From: Isosphaera sp.
GTDB taxonomy: Bacteria; Planctomycetota; Planctomycetia; Gemmatales; Gemmataceae
Assembly: GCA_013822345.1 (NCBI GenBank)
Contig: PNKH01000062.1
Location: forward strand, 1 to 45,338
Direction of reading: 5' to 3'
DNA length: 45,338 bases
Part shown: positions 1-7,720 of the stretch, piece after piece
How positions within the stretch are numbered: the first letter of the stretch is position 1
Layout of the letters: each line of letters begins with the position of its first letter
Translations under genes and position numbers: made by a program
The notes under the pieces: generated by a model
Told to the model about the DNA's origin: nothing
Seen by the model: the letters and a program-made list of their open reading frames with translations, nothing else
Database searches by the model: none

Positions 1-6
1 GCGGGG

Positions 7-264
7 TCAGCCCTTGTGCCCGGCCTTCTGCTTCTGCGGCTCGTTCGGGGTGCCGACGGGGGCCTCGGGCTGCTTCTCCTCCTCCCGCTCGACGATCACC
101 TCGCCGAAGTCCTCGGGCTTCTTGCCGAGGAGTTTCGAGACGAGTTCGCGGTGCATCTGCTCGTGCTCCAGCGGCAGGGCGTCCGGCTCGGAGTCGAGCT
201 TGATGATGATGTTCTGCTTCCCGGTGTTCGGGTCGCGGCGGAGCATGATGATCATTTCGGCCAT
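7..264 (-). CDS. Small acidic accessory protein of the FtsH operon
   Basis: An 85-residue protein that begins MAEMIIMLRRDPNTGK and ends in a Glu/Lys/Gln-rich tail. It is the last gene of the FtsH-like operon inside the window and lies 89 bp beyond the protease stop. The N-terminal half looks like a short beta-strand pair (IIMLRRDP, NIIIKLDSEP) followed by a helix with His residues (LEHEQMHRELVSKLLG). No signal peptide or membrane segment is seen. It resembles the small proteins that accompany FtsH-like AAA proteases in predicted ternary conflict systems, but I cannot name the family with certainty. The start is fixed by the ATG at 262-264; upstream in-frame sequence runs antisense to the protease gene and is not credible coding. 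Confidence 0.75.
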   Translation of the reverse strand: MAEMIIMLRRDPNTGKQNIIIKLDSEPDALPLEHEQMHRELVSKLLGKKPEDFGEVIVEREEEKQPEAPVGTPNEPQKQKAGHKG

Positions 265-281
265 GTCGTCTCCGGTTCCAG

Positions 282-354
282 GTTCCAGGTTCCACGTTCC
301 AAGTTGAACACCCCCGCCGCAGGTTCCGCCAACGTGGAACGTGGAACCTGGAAC
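282..354. repeat. Inverted repeat between accessory gene and FtsH gene
   Basis: Arms at 282-300 and 336-354 (19 nt, GTTCCAGGTTCCACGTTCC and its complement) enclose a 35-nt loop. The left arm is extended by a further direct repeat of GGTTCCA. The repeat fills the gap between two co-directional genes and touches the protease stop codon. It could act as an mRNA processing or attenuation hairpin. Confidence 0.7.
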
Positions 355-3300
355 TACTCCGCCGCATCCTTCTTCGCCTTGCCCGTTTTCTTGTCCGCGG
401 CCCCGTTCGCCTCGGCGGTGGTGCCCGCCTTGGCGTCCAGCTTCACCTCCGGGCCGGGGGCGCCGACATCCTTCGGGAACCGCGCCCGCAGGTCGTCGAT
501 GATCGCCCGCGTCCGCTCCCCCTCGATCGTCTTCTTCTCCATCAACTCGTCCCGCACCTTCACCAGGTCCGCCCGGTGCTTCGCCAGGATCGCGGCCGCC
601 TTCGCCTGGGCCTCGACGATGATCGTGTTCACCTGCCGGTCGATCGCCTCGGCCATGCTGCCGGACAGCACCACCCGCTTCCCCTCGTGGTCGTGGAACG
701 ACCGGAGCGGGGCCGCCAGGTTGCTCATCCCGCACACCTCGACGATCAGCTCGGCCAGCTCCGACGCCCGGGACAGGTCCGACCCCGGGCTCCCCATCCC
801 GCTCGCCCCGGTCGACACGTCCCCGACCAGCAGCCGCTCGGCCTCGATCCCGCCGTACAGGACGCACAGGATGTCGAGCATCTCGGCCCGGCTCATCCCG
901 ACCCGCTTCTTCTCGTGCCTGAACTGGGTGAAGAACGGGGCCCACGGCATGTCGCTCTGGATCGTCACCTTCTCCGGCGGCGGGTGGTTCGGGCAGAAGA
1001 TCGACACCAGGAAGTGCCCGGCCTCGTGCGTCGCCACGACCGGCAGGTCCTTCTCGTGCAGCTCGACCTTCTCGTCGAACTCGGTCAGCGCCTTCTCGAC
1101 CAGTTTGGGGTCCGTGTCGCCCTTGATGTCCTCGCGCATCCGGAGCCGGGCGACGGCCCGGCAGAGGGCGTTCAGGTGGTCGCCGCTGAACGCGGTGCCG
1201 GTCGGCGTCATGTACCGGTTCCCGGTCCGGGTGACCGCGTAGTCGAGCGCCTCCGGGGTGAACTTCAGCTTCATCTTCTTGTCGTAGATCTCGAAGATGG
1301 CGCGGCGGTCGTCGTCGTCCGGGTACGGGATGTGGATGTGGAACTCGAACCGCCCGGGGCGGAGCAGGGCCGGGTCGAGGGACTCGACGAAGTTGGTGGT
1401 CCCGACGACGAAGACGAGCTCGTCCTTGTGGAACCCGTCCATCTCGGTCAGGAGCTGGTTGACCATCGAGTGCTCGACGCCGCTGCCGGTGTAGGTGCCG
1501 CGGGCGGTGGCGAACGAGTCCAGCTCGTCGAACACGATGATCGACGGGGCCGACTGCCGGGCCTTGTGGAAGATCTGCCGCAGGTTCTCCTCGGAGTTGT
1601 GGACCAGGACGTTCCCGAACCCGGCGACGAACCGCTCGGTCTCCGGCACGCTCAGGTCGTACACGTGCTCGCGGCCGTACGGCTCGCGCCGCTTCTCCAC
1701 GACCGCGTCCCACAGCACGTCGTTGGTGATGTGCCGGGCGGGGGTCTGGGCGTCCCGCTTGAACGTCATGCCGTCGAGGTACCCGCGGAGGGCGCGGCTG
1801 CGGCGCTCGTCGGCGAAGCCGATCCTCTCGGCGAACGTGCGGAGGAACCCGCTCCACAGGAACCGGACGCGGTACGCCGGCGCGCCGTTCCGCTCGGGCT
1901 TCGGCCGGACCCGGGCGGCGATCCCGAAGTACTGGAGCAGGGTGACCACGTCCTCGGCCAGCCCGCGGCTGGTCGTGGTCGCCTCGACGTACTTCCCGCT
2001 GAACGTGCCGTCGCCGCTGAAGTACCCGCGGAGGAATCCGGCGACGACGGGGAGCGGCGCGAGGAACATGTCGGCCGGGGCGCGTTTTTCCCCGGACCCG
2101 TCACACATCCCCAGCGCGTCCCTCAGGACGTACTTCAGCAGCGTCGAGTTGACGACCAGGTCGAGCCCGCGCCCGCCGCCGGGCTTTCGGTACCGCGTGA
2201 CGTGCCCGAACAGGCGGTTACACAGCGACTCGACCTGGTCGGCCTCGTCCGCGTGGACCGCGATGCGGACGCCGGTACGGTGGAAGCATCCGTCGGCGAC
2301 CCACCGGCCGAGGAACTCGCCGAGGTCAGGGGTCAGCGGCAGCACGCCGGGCATGCGCTTGTTGCGGTGCCAGCAGTACAGCGACAGACTCGCCGGGTCC
2401 AGGTCTTCCCCCGACTCGCGGGCGAGTTGCCGCAGCCCCGCGAGCGTCAGCGGCGATCTGCGGGTGGTGTACCGCAGTTCGTTGACGGCGACTCCGCAGG
2501 CCGCGCCCGCCCGTTCCGACCCGACCCGCTCGACGGCGTGCCCGAGCCACGCATCGTAGTCTCGCACGCGCACGTCCTCGCGGTCGCCGAGCCGCCCGAC
2601 GAGGTCGATCTCGCGGACGGTCTCAGGGGCCTGCAGCCGGAGCGGGACGGCCACCCGGGTCTCGCCCGGCACCACCTGCTCGGCGAACACCTCGGCCAGC
2701 CGGTCCCCGTCGCGGACGAACAGACTGTGCCCGCCGGTGACCCGCACCCGCCGGCCGGTCTCGGTCACGAGCACGTCGACGTAGTCCGGCCCCTTGTGCT
2801 TCAGGAACCCGGTGACGGGCGCGATCAGGGCCGTGCCGTCGTCGCGCACCGTCCACGTCCGCACGTCGTCCTTCGCGTGCTTCTCGACCAGCTCGCCGAT
2901 CGGGATGCGCCGCGGCCGGCCGTTCAGCAGGACGAAGACCTCTTCCTCGTACGGCAGCGACTCCCCGACCCACTTCGACTTCAGCTCCGGGCCGGACACG
3001 ATGGTGATCGCCGCCCCGATGCTCGCCGCGATCGCCTTCGCGAAGTACGTCTTCCCGGTCCCCGGCGGGCCCCAGAAGATCATCCCGCGCGGGATCAGCT
3101 CCTCCAGCCGCGACACCTCGTCCGCGTCGGTCGCGCGGTCGCGCTTCTGGAGCGTGTCCAGCACCTCGGCCTTCAGCTTCGCCTTCACCTTCCCGTACCC
3201 GCCGATGTCCTTCTCCAGGTCGACGCTCGGGACCTCCATGTGGCCGCTCAGCGTCGCCTGCCGGACCTGGGCGTACGCCCGCTTCGGGTCGGCCGGGTAG

Positions 3301-3953
3301 TCCTCGCCTTCGAGCGTCGACAGCAGCCGGCGGAGGCGGACCGCGTTCACCCCGGAGACGTACTTGTAGAGCGACCACGGGGAGAAGTTGCGGCCGAACT
3401 TCCGGCTCTCCTTCTGGGTGACGAGGTGGCGGAGCCGGTTGCGGGCGGTGCCGAGGATGCCGGTCCAGCACGGGAACAGGTTCTCGATCACCTTCGGGAG
3501 CGGGAACGACGGGTCCTTGAACCCGAGCCAGACCAGCTCCGGGTTCTCGTACAGGAGCGGGATCACCTCCCGCGCCTCGCCGGTCAGCCCGCCCTGGCTG
3601 GTGGTCAGGAGGTCGAGGTGCGGGAGGACGACGACCCGCCGCTCGACCGCCCCGCGGACGGCGTCGCGGAGCTGCGCGATCATGGTGCCGATGAGGCCCA
3701 TCGGCATCGCCCCGGCCTGCTGCTCGCGCTGCCGGCCGTCGAGGTAGATGCACTGCAGCTTCGCCTCGCGGAGCCGGTTCCGGACGTTCATGAACAGGTA
3801 CGGGGCGAGCTCCTTGTCGCACTCGACCAGGACCGGGAGCCCGCGGGCCAACTTGCTGGCGACATCGGCCAGCTCGTGCGCGTACGCCGCCTCGACCGCC
3901 TGCTCGGGCGTCAGGGAGGCGGGCAGTTCCTTCTCGGCGACCGTAATCGACAT
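354..3953 (-). CDS. FtsH-like AAA+ zinc metalloprotease with in-frame intein
   Basis: A 1199-residue precursor. Without the intein (residues 332-786) the host protein is 744 residues. Residues 1-290 lack any membrane segment, unlike FtsH, and look like a degenerate AAA-type domain (a Walker B-like VVVLPHLDLL near 107). The active AAA domain has Walker A GPPGTGKT (295-302), pore loop WVG (328-330), Walker B IIVFDELD (805-812) and the arginine-rich LRPGR (864-868). The M41-type protease domain has HEAGH (976-980) and a probable third zinc ligand, Asp1059, in GSDLSRA. It should therefore be a cytosolic ATP-driven unfoldase-protease. It is fifth in a tight minus-strand operon. What it degrades is unknown; the neighbours suggest a dedicated regulatory or conflict system rather than housekeeping FtsH. 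Confidence 0.9.
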   Translation of the reverse strand: MSITVAEKELPASLTPEQAVEAAYAHELADVASKLARGLPVLVECDKELAPYLFMNVRNRLREAKLQCIYLDGRQREQQAGAMPMGLIGTMIAQLRDAVRGAVERRVVVLPHLDLLTTSQGGLTGEAREVIPLLYENPELVWLGFKDPSFPLPKVIENLFPCWTGILGTARNRLRHLVTQKESRKFGRNFSPWSLYKYVSGVNAVRLRRLLSTLEGEDYPADPKRAYAQVRQATLSGHMEVPSVDLEKDIGGYGKVKAKLKAEVLDTLQKRDRATDADEVSRLEELIPRGMIFWGPPGTGKTYFAKAIAASIGAAITIVSGPELKSKWVGESLPYEEEVFVLLNGRPRRIPIGELVEKHAKDDVRTWTVRDDGTALIAPVTGFLKHKGPDYVDVLVTETGRRVRVTGGHSLFVRDGDRLAEVFAEQVVPGETRVAVPLRLQAPETVREIDLVGRLGDREDVRVRDYDAWLGHAVERVGSERAGAACGVAVNELRYTTRRSPLTLAGLRQLARESGEDLDPASLSLYCWHRNKRMPGVLPLTPDLGEFLGRWVADGCFHRTGVRIAVHADEADQVESLCNRLFGHVTRYRKPGGGRGLDLVVNSTLLKYVLRDALGMCDGSGEKRAPADMFLAPLPVVAGFLRGYFSGDGTFSGKYVEATTTSRGLAEDVVTLLQYFGIAARVRPKPERNGAPAYRVRFLWSGFLRTFAERIGFADERRSRALRGYLDGMTFKRDAQTPARHITNDVLWDAVVEKRREPYGREHVYDLSVPETERFVAGFGNVLVHNSEENLRQIFHKARQSAPSIIVFDELDSFATARGTYTGSGVEHSMVNQLLTEMDGFHKDELVFVVGTTNFVESLDPALLRPGRFEFHIHIPYPDDDDRRAIFEIYDKKMKLKFTPEALDYAVTRTGNRYMTPTGTAFSGDHLNALCRAVARLRMREDIKGDTDPKLVEKALTEFDEKVELHEKDLPVVATHEAGHFLVSIFCPNHPPPEKVTIQSDMPWAPFFTQFRHEKKRVGMSRAEMLDILCVLYGGIEAERLLVGDVSTGASGMGSPGSDLSRASELAELIVEVCGMSNLAAPLRSFHDHEGKRVVLSGSMAEAIDRQVNTIIVEAQAKAAAILAKHRADLVKVRDELMEKKTIEGERTRAIIDDLRARFPKDVGAPGPEVKLDAKAGTTAEANGAADKKTGKAKKDAAE
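1596..2960 (-). other. Intein (LAGLIDADG type) inside the FtsH-like protease
   Basis: A 455-residue in-frame insertion spanning precursor residues Ser332 to Asn786. Block A starts SLPYEEEVFVLL (Ser1 instead of the commoner Cys1). Block B is RVTGGHSLF (Thr406, His409). Two homing-endonuclease motifs are LGEFLGRWVADG (near 544-555) and LRGYFSGDG (641-649). Block F is EHVYDLSVPET, and the end is VLVHN with Ser787 as the +1 residue. All splicing nucleophiles are intact, so protein splicing is expected. Removal rejoins KWVGE and SEENLRQ, a normal AAA sequence. The insertion point lies just after the aromatic-hydrophobic-Gly pore loop, so the unspliced enzyme should be inactive. Confidence 0.95.
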
Positions 3954-3982
3954 CGGGGTGGCTCGCGGCGGTCCGTGAACGG

Positions 3983-4043
3983 GTTTAGCCGCGACCCGAA
4001 GGGGAGCGCGGGCGCCGCGCTCCCCTTCGGGTCGCGGCTAAAC
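3983..4043. repeat. Perfect 28-nt inverted repeat, 5-nt loop
   Basis: Arms at 3983-4010 and 4016-4043 are perfectly complementary (GTTTAGCCGCGACCCGAAGG at the outer end). The repeat sits in the 96-bp gap between the coiled-coil gene and the protease gene, both on the minus strand. No U-run follows, so it may be an extragenic palindrome or mRNA-stability hairpin rather than a simple terminator. Confidence 0.85.
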
Positions 4044-4049
4044 GGGGTC

Positions 4050-4622
4050 CTACACTTCGACCTTGATGGTCAGCGACCCGCTCTTGGCGTCCTCGCTGAT
4101 CTCCTTTACGGTGCCCATCTGCTGGGCCTTCTGCTTCAGGGCGTCGCGGGTCACCTGGTTGACCACCTCCGAGATCTCCGGCTGGAGGTCGTTCAGGTGC
4201 TTCTCGAGCTGCTCGGTCGCCTTGTTCTGGAGCCGGGCCTGCTCCTGCTCGAACTTCTTGTCCAGGTCCGCCTGGAGCTGGTCCTTGACCTTGTCCCGCA
4301 GGCTCCGCTCGCTCGGCCCGACGTCGTTGAACCCGGTCGCGTCCCGCTTCGCCTCCTGGCTCACCGTCTCCTCCGTCTCGGCCTTCACCGTCACCTCGCC
4401 GGAGCACGGGTCGACCTTCACCGTCAGGTCCCCGTCCTTCCGGACCATGGTGCCGTTCTCCTGCTCCTCGAACCCGCGCTTCTTCAGCTCCTCCTTCAGC
4501 AGCGTCGCCATGTCCTCGGGCGGGAGGATCTCCAGGATCTCCAGCTGCGTGCAGATCTCGTCCCCGGCCTTCAGGTGGCGAGTGTCCGACTCCTTCACGG
4601 TGATGCGGTACGCGCGGCTCAT
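4050..4622 (-). CDS. Coiled-coil accessory protein of the FtsH operon
   Basis: 190 residues from the ATG at 4622, which has GAGGAG nine bases upstream. The start MSRAYRITVKES is preceded, in frame 66 nt upstream, by a second MSRAYRI (ATG at 4688) that also has a GGAG. The 5' end therefore looks duplicated, and a 212-residue form is possible. Residues about 1-90 hold mixed strands and helices (CTQLEILEILPPEDMATLLKEE). From about 110 to 180 the sequence is a charged helical stretch (RDKVKDQLQADLDKKFEQE) likely to form a coiled coil, and it ends with a beta-like SGSLTIKVEV. No catalytic motif is visible. It lies between an unrecognised 390-residue gene and the FtsH-like protease, as accessory proteins do in predicted FtsH ternary systems. 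The family assignment is inference. Confidence 0.78.
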   Translation of the reverse strand: MSRAYRITVKESDTRHLKAGDEICTQLEILEILPPEDMATLLKEELKKRGFEEQENGTMVRKDGDLTVKVDPCSGEVTVKAETEETVSQEAKRDATGFNDVGPSERSLRDKVKDQLQADLDKKFEQEQARLQNKATEQLEKHLNDLQPEISEVVNQVTRDALKQKAQQMGTVKEISEDAKSGSLTIKVEV

Positions 4623-4710
4623 GTCGTCTCGCTCCTCGGGCTTCTGGGGTACGGGGTCTTTCAGCCAAATGCGGTAGGCGCGGCTCATGGCTCCACTCCG
4701 GGCCGGCGGG

Positions 4711-5883
4711 TTATCCGGGGCTGCCCTCGGGGTTCTCGCCGGGCGGCGGGCCGGCGGCCTCGGGCGGGCGGCCGCCGAGCGGCCCCCGCAGCGGCTCCAG
4801 CATCTCGACCGCGGCCCGGGCCCGGGCGGCCACCCGGTCCCCGTTCGCCGCTTCCCAGTCCGCCTTCCACAGCTGGCTGGCCTGGTACCCGTCGTCGAAG
4901 AACCCGACGGCCAGGGCCTGCCGCTGCCACGCCTCCAGCACCTCCATCTGCCGGGGCACGGCCAGCGCCGCCCGCTGGGTGTCGAGCCGGTCGGCGAGCC
5001 GCGGCGGCCCGCTCCCCTGCAAGCCGCCGGTCCAGAACACCGGGGTCAGGTCGCCGGTGAACAGGGCGGCGTTGGTCCGCAGCACGAACCGGGCGAGGTC
5101 GGTCCGGCCGGCGGCGGACGCGGCGAGGAGGAACGCCCGCAGGGCCGCGAACTCCGACCGCCCCTGCCGCCGCATCCGCGCCCAGTCCCCGACCTGGCCC
5201 TTCACCCGCTCCGACCGCGTCCACCGCTGGGCGAGGTGCGGCTGCAGCGCCTCCAGGAGCGCCGCCCGGGCCCCCTCGAACAGGTCGGCGAAGTCCGGCG
5301 GGGTGGCGTCGTCGCCCTCGGCCACGTCGCCGGGGGAGGCGAGCCAGCAGAACCGGTTCAGCCGGAACGCGTCCTTCCGGCGGAGGACGGTGAGCAGGTC
5401 CGGGTCGGACCGGGTGGCGTCGAACGCCAGCCAGAAGAACAGCTCGTCGGCCGCGGTCAGGGCGGCCGGGGCGGCGTCCCACGCGGCCTTCGCGTCGTTC
5501 ACCTTCTCGGCCGTCGCCCAGATCAGGAACTCCATCACCGGCTTGGAAAACCACAGCGCCCGCTCGTCGAGCGGGACGCGGTCCCACAGCCGGCCGGGGG
5601 TCGGCACGTTCGCCCGCAGGTACTTGTCGTTCCGCCACGCCCCGTGTCGGACCAGGAACAGGACGCACCCCTTGGCCAGGGTGTCCTTGATCAGGTCGAC
5701 GGCGGCCGGGCTGAGGCACTCAGGCCGGGCGACCGCGGCCCGGACCAGGGTCAGCCCCTGGTCGGCCGGGAAGTGCCCGACCAGGAACCGCAGGATCCGG
5801 AGCAGGTTGAACTCGAACTTCGACACCTGCCGCGGCCCGTCCGGTTCGGGCGGCCGCGGCGGCGGGGCGGCGGGGCGGGTCAT
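4711..5883 (-). CDS. Unrecognised protein of the FtsH operon
   Basis: A 390-residue protein, largely helical, with Pro-rich ends (MTRPAAPPPRPPEP at the start, a Pro/Gly tail at the end). A conserved-looking core begins at about residue 20 (KFEFNLLRILRFLVGHF). Tryptophans in WFSKPVMEFLIWATAEKV and WFAFD-like segments suggest an all-alpha repeat fold. No signal peptide, membrane segment or enzymatic motif is seen. Its ATG overlaps the stop of the radical SAM gene by 4 nt (ATGA), so the two are translationally coupled. I do not recognise the family; by position it matches one of the X-domain proteins of predicted FtsH ternary systems. Confidence 0.8.
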   Translation of the reverse strand: MTRPAAPPPRPPEPDGPRQVSKFEFNLLRILRFLVGHFPADQGLTLVRAAVARPECLSPAAVDLIKDTLAKGCVLFLVRHGAWRNDKYLRANVPTPGRLWDRVPLDERALWFSKPVMEFLIWATAEKVNDAKAAWDAAPAALTAADELFFWLAFDATRSDPDLLTVLRRKDAFRLNRFCWLASPGDVAEGDDATPPDFADLFEGARAALLEALQPHLAQRWTRSERVKGQVGDWARMRRQGRSEFAALRAFLLAASAAGRTDLARFVLRTNAALFTGDLTPVFWTGGLQGSGPPRLADRLDTQRAALAVPRQMEVLEAWQRQALAVGFFDDGYQASQLWKADWEAANGDRVAARARAAVEMLEPLRGPLGGRPPEAAGPPPGENPEGSPG

Positions 5884-6566
5884 GTGGCGTCACCCCCCGC
5901 GGGGGCCGCGGGCGTGGGCTTCTTCCGCCGCCACCCCTTCCACAGCCCGGCGGCGTCCGCGGCCGGGAAGCCGTTCACGCTGACCTCCCGGCCGCGGACG
6001 CGGATCTCCAACGTGTTCCGCCGCCGCCACGGCTCGTCGAACGAGTAGCGGTCGGTGAGGAAGTGGATCCGCTGGTTCGTCGAGCCGATCCACCGCCGCT
6101 CGGTGTCCGGCCGGTCACGGTCGTACGGGCCGTCCACCAGGATGTCGGTGAGGGCGAGCAGGTCGGCCACCTCCGGCTCGGGTCGCGCCCGCAGCTCCTC
6201 CACCGTGTACCCGCTGAACACCATCACGGACAGCCCCAGGTCGCGGGCGGCCCGGGCCAGGCCGACCCCGGCCGCGGCGTGGGCGAACGGCTCGCCCCCG
6301 AGAAGCGTGATCCCCTCGACCCCGGTTTCTTCCCGCGCCCGGTTCAGCCAACCGGCCATCTCCGCCACCGTCTTCGCCTCCCCGCCCTTGAACGGCAGGA
6401 ACTCGGGGTTGCAGCACCCGGGGCAGCGGAGCGGGCAGCCCTGGAACCACACGGCGAACCGCCGCCCCGGCCCCTCGGCCTCGGTGCACGGGACGACCTG
6501 CGCGACCTGCATCGTGGCGGCGTCGGTCGGCATCGCGCGGGCGGCCTCCGGGACGGGTGGCGGCAT
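5880..6566 (-). CDS. NrdG-like radical SAM protein
   Basis: 228 residues resembling the anaerobic ribonucleotide reductase activase type of radical SAM protein. The cluster motif CX3CX2C is at Cys44, Cys48 and Cys51 (QGCPLRCPGCCNPE), and the SAM-binding GGEP is at 90-93, followed by VMVFSGYTVEEL. It should bind a [4Fe-4S] cluster and make a 5'-deoxyadenosyl radical; the substrate is unknown. No class III reductase (NrdD) is nearby. Instead it sits between rtcA and FtsH-system genes, so it may modify an operon partner. The ATG at 6566 overlaps the rtcA stop (TAATG), which favours this start. A second ATG at 6533 (MPTDAAT) with a GGAGG 14 nt upstream could serve a transcript from the internal TATAAT at 6565-6570. 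Confidence 0.87.
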   Translation of the reverse strand: MPPPVPEAARAMPTDAATMQVAQVVPCTEAEGPGRRFAVWFQGCPLRCPGCCNPEFLPFKGGEAKTVAEMAGWLNRAREETGVEGITLLGGEPFAHAAAGVGLARAARDLGLSVMVFSGYTVEELRARPEPEVADLLALTDILVDGPYDRDRPDTERRWIGSTNQRIHFLTDRYSFDEPWRRRNTLEIRVRGREVSVNGFPAADAAGLWKGWRRKKPTPAAPAGGDAT

Positions 6567-7612
6567 TATACCACGGCCGGGATGTGGACGGTCCCGGGTT
6601 GCCCCTCGGCCCCGTCCAATTCGATGTCACGATCCACGAACTTCCGCACGGTCGCGATGTTGGTTGTCAGGTGGCGGGTCACCTCGGACGTGCGGAACGT
6701 GCTGGCGTCCGGGCTGAACACGAGCGGCAGCAGCAACTGGTCGGCCGAGTGCGGGTCGACCGGGCAGCCCGAGGCGCGGAACCGGACCGCCTCGTCGGCC
6801 GCGTCGTCGGCGACCGCCTCGGCCGGCTTGCCGCGCTCCCCGAGGCCGAAGAACAGCGGCGGGACCGGGGCTTGGCGGAAGACCACGGCGGCGACCGTCC
6901 CCGGGTTCGCCGCCTCCCACCGTTCGAGCGGGATGTGCGGCTCGACGCCCTCGGCCTTCATCCGGTTGGCGAGCCGCCGGGCCTGCCGCTTCGCCACCGA
7001 CTCGGGGAGCCCGGCGACGGCGCTGAACCCGCCGGCGGTGGTCAGCTCCGGGCAGGCGGTGAGGGTCACCCCGTGGACGCGGGAACAGGGACGGACGACG
7101 GCCCGGACCTCGCCGTCGCCGCGCGGGTAGAACCCCGGCCGGACCATCTCGAGGTCGACGGTCAGCCCGGCACGCCGGAGGTGCGCGGCCCACGTCGTCT
7201 GGAGGAAGTGGTAGCACGGGGCGTGCTGGTTGTGCGTCCCGCCGGTGACGGTGACCTCGCTCGGGGTCGCCCCGCGGAGGGCGAGCGGCAGGTAGACGGT
7301 GTGCAGCACCAGGGCGGTGGAGCCGGCGGTGCCGATGCGGAAGTGGTACGGCCCGGGCTTCACCGGCCCCGGCTCGAAGTACAGCACCGCCGACCCGTTC
7401 GCGGCCCCCTTGTAGGACGCCCCGCTGACGGCGCCCGCGGCCCGGACGCACATGACGTGCTGCGGCTGGAGGCCGGGCCTGGAACGCCGGGCCCGGATGT
7501 TGGTGAGCTTGAACGGCCGGCCGGTGAGGACCGACAGGGCGAGCGCGGACCGCAGCACCTGGCCGCCGCCCTCGCCCTCCGACCCGTCGATCTCGACCAT
7601 CGCGTCGCTCAT
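6566..7612 (-). CDS. rtcA: RNA 3'-terminal phosphate cyclase
   Basis: 348 residues, the usual length for RtcA, which uses ATP to convert RNA 3'-phosphate ends to 2',3'-cyclic phosphates through an enzyme-AMP intermediate. Visible signatures are GSEGEGGGQVLR (10-21), RPGLQPQH (45-52), GGTHNQHAPCYHF, and the C-terminal HSADQLLLPL whose His288 matches the adenylated histidine of the family. The start MSDAMVEIDG is the one that aligns with family N-termini. It is the first gene of the operon, and its stop overlaps the radical SAM start by one base. No rtcB or rtcR is in the window. Linking RNA-end repair to an FtsH-type protease system is unusual and may mean that the operon responds to RNA cleavage. 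Confidence 0.93.
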   Translation of the reverse strand: MSDAMVEIDGSEGEGGGQVLRSALALSVLTGRPFKLTNIRARRSRPGLQPQHVMCVRAAGAVSGASYKGAANGSAVLYFEPGPVKPGPYHFRIGTAGSTALVLHTVYLPLALRGATPSEVTVTGGTHNQHAPCYHFLQTTWAAHLRRAGLTVDLEMVRPGFYPRGDGEVRAVVRPCSRVHGVTLTACPELTTAGGFSAVAGLPESVAKRQARRLANRMKAEGVEPHIPLERWEAANPGTVAAVVFRQAPVPPLFFGLGERGKPAEAVADDAADEAVRFRASGCPVDPHSADQLLLPLVFSPDASTFRTSEVTRHLTTNIATVRKFVDRDIELDGAEGQPGTVHIPAVV

Positions 7613-7666
7613 GCCGGTGGGGACACGGGGGCCGGCCGGGCGGTTCGCCCCGCCGGCGGTGGGCGA

Positions 7667-7696
7667 ATTGTACCCGGCGGGGCGGCCGGGTAGAGT
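7667..7696. promoter_or_regulatory. Overlapping divergent promoter candidates
   Basis: On the plus strand TTGTAC (7668-7673) and TAGAGT (7691-7696) are 17 bp apart and lie just upstream of the ATG at 7721. On the minus strand TACAAT (complement of 7667-7672) sits 55 bp before rtcA, without a good -35 element. The two overlap, so the operon and the facing pair may compete or be co-regulated. Confidence 0.4.
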
Positions 7697-7720
7697 GGGG
7701 GAAGTCCCCGGGAGTCGCCC

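Noticed and set aside
7-1857. 616-codon frame joining the small accessory protein to upstream sequence
   Set aside because: Only the last 85 codons are plausible; the rest is the protease gene read out of frame.
576-5060. Plus-strand open frame of 1494 codons
   Set aside because: It is antisense to the FtsH-like and accessory genes, crosses their gap palindrome and has low-complexity composition caused by GC3 bias on the other strand.
5880-6566. Annotation as anaerobic ribonucleotide reductase activase (nrdG)
   Set aside because: The fold matches, but no nrdD is nearby and the operon context is different, so the gene symbol is not justified.
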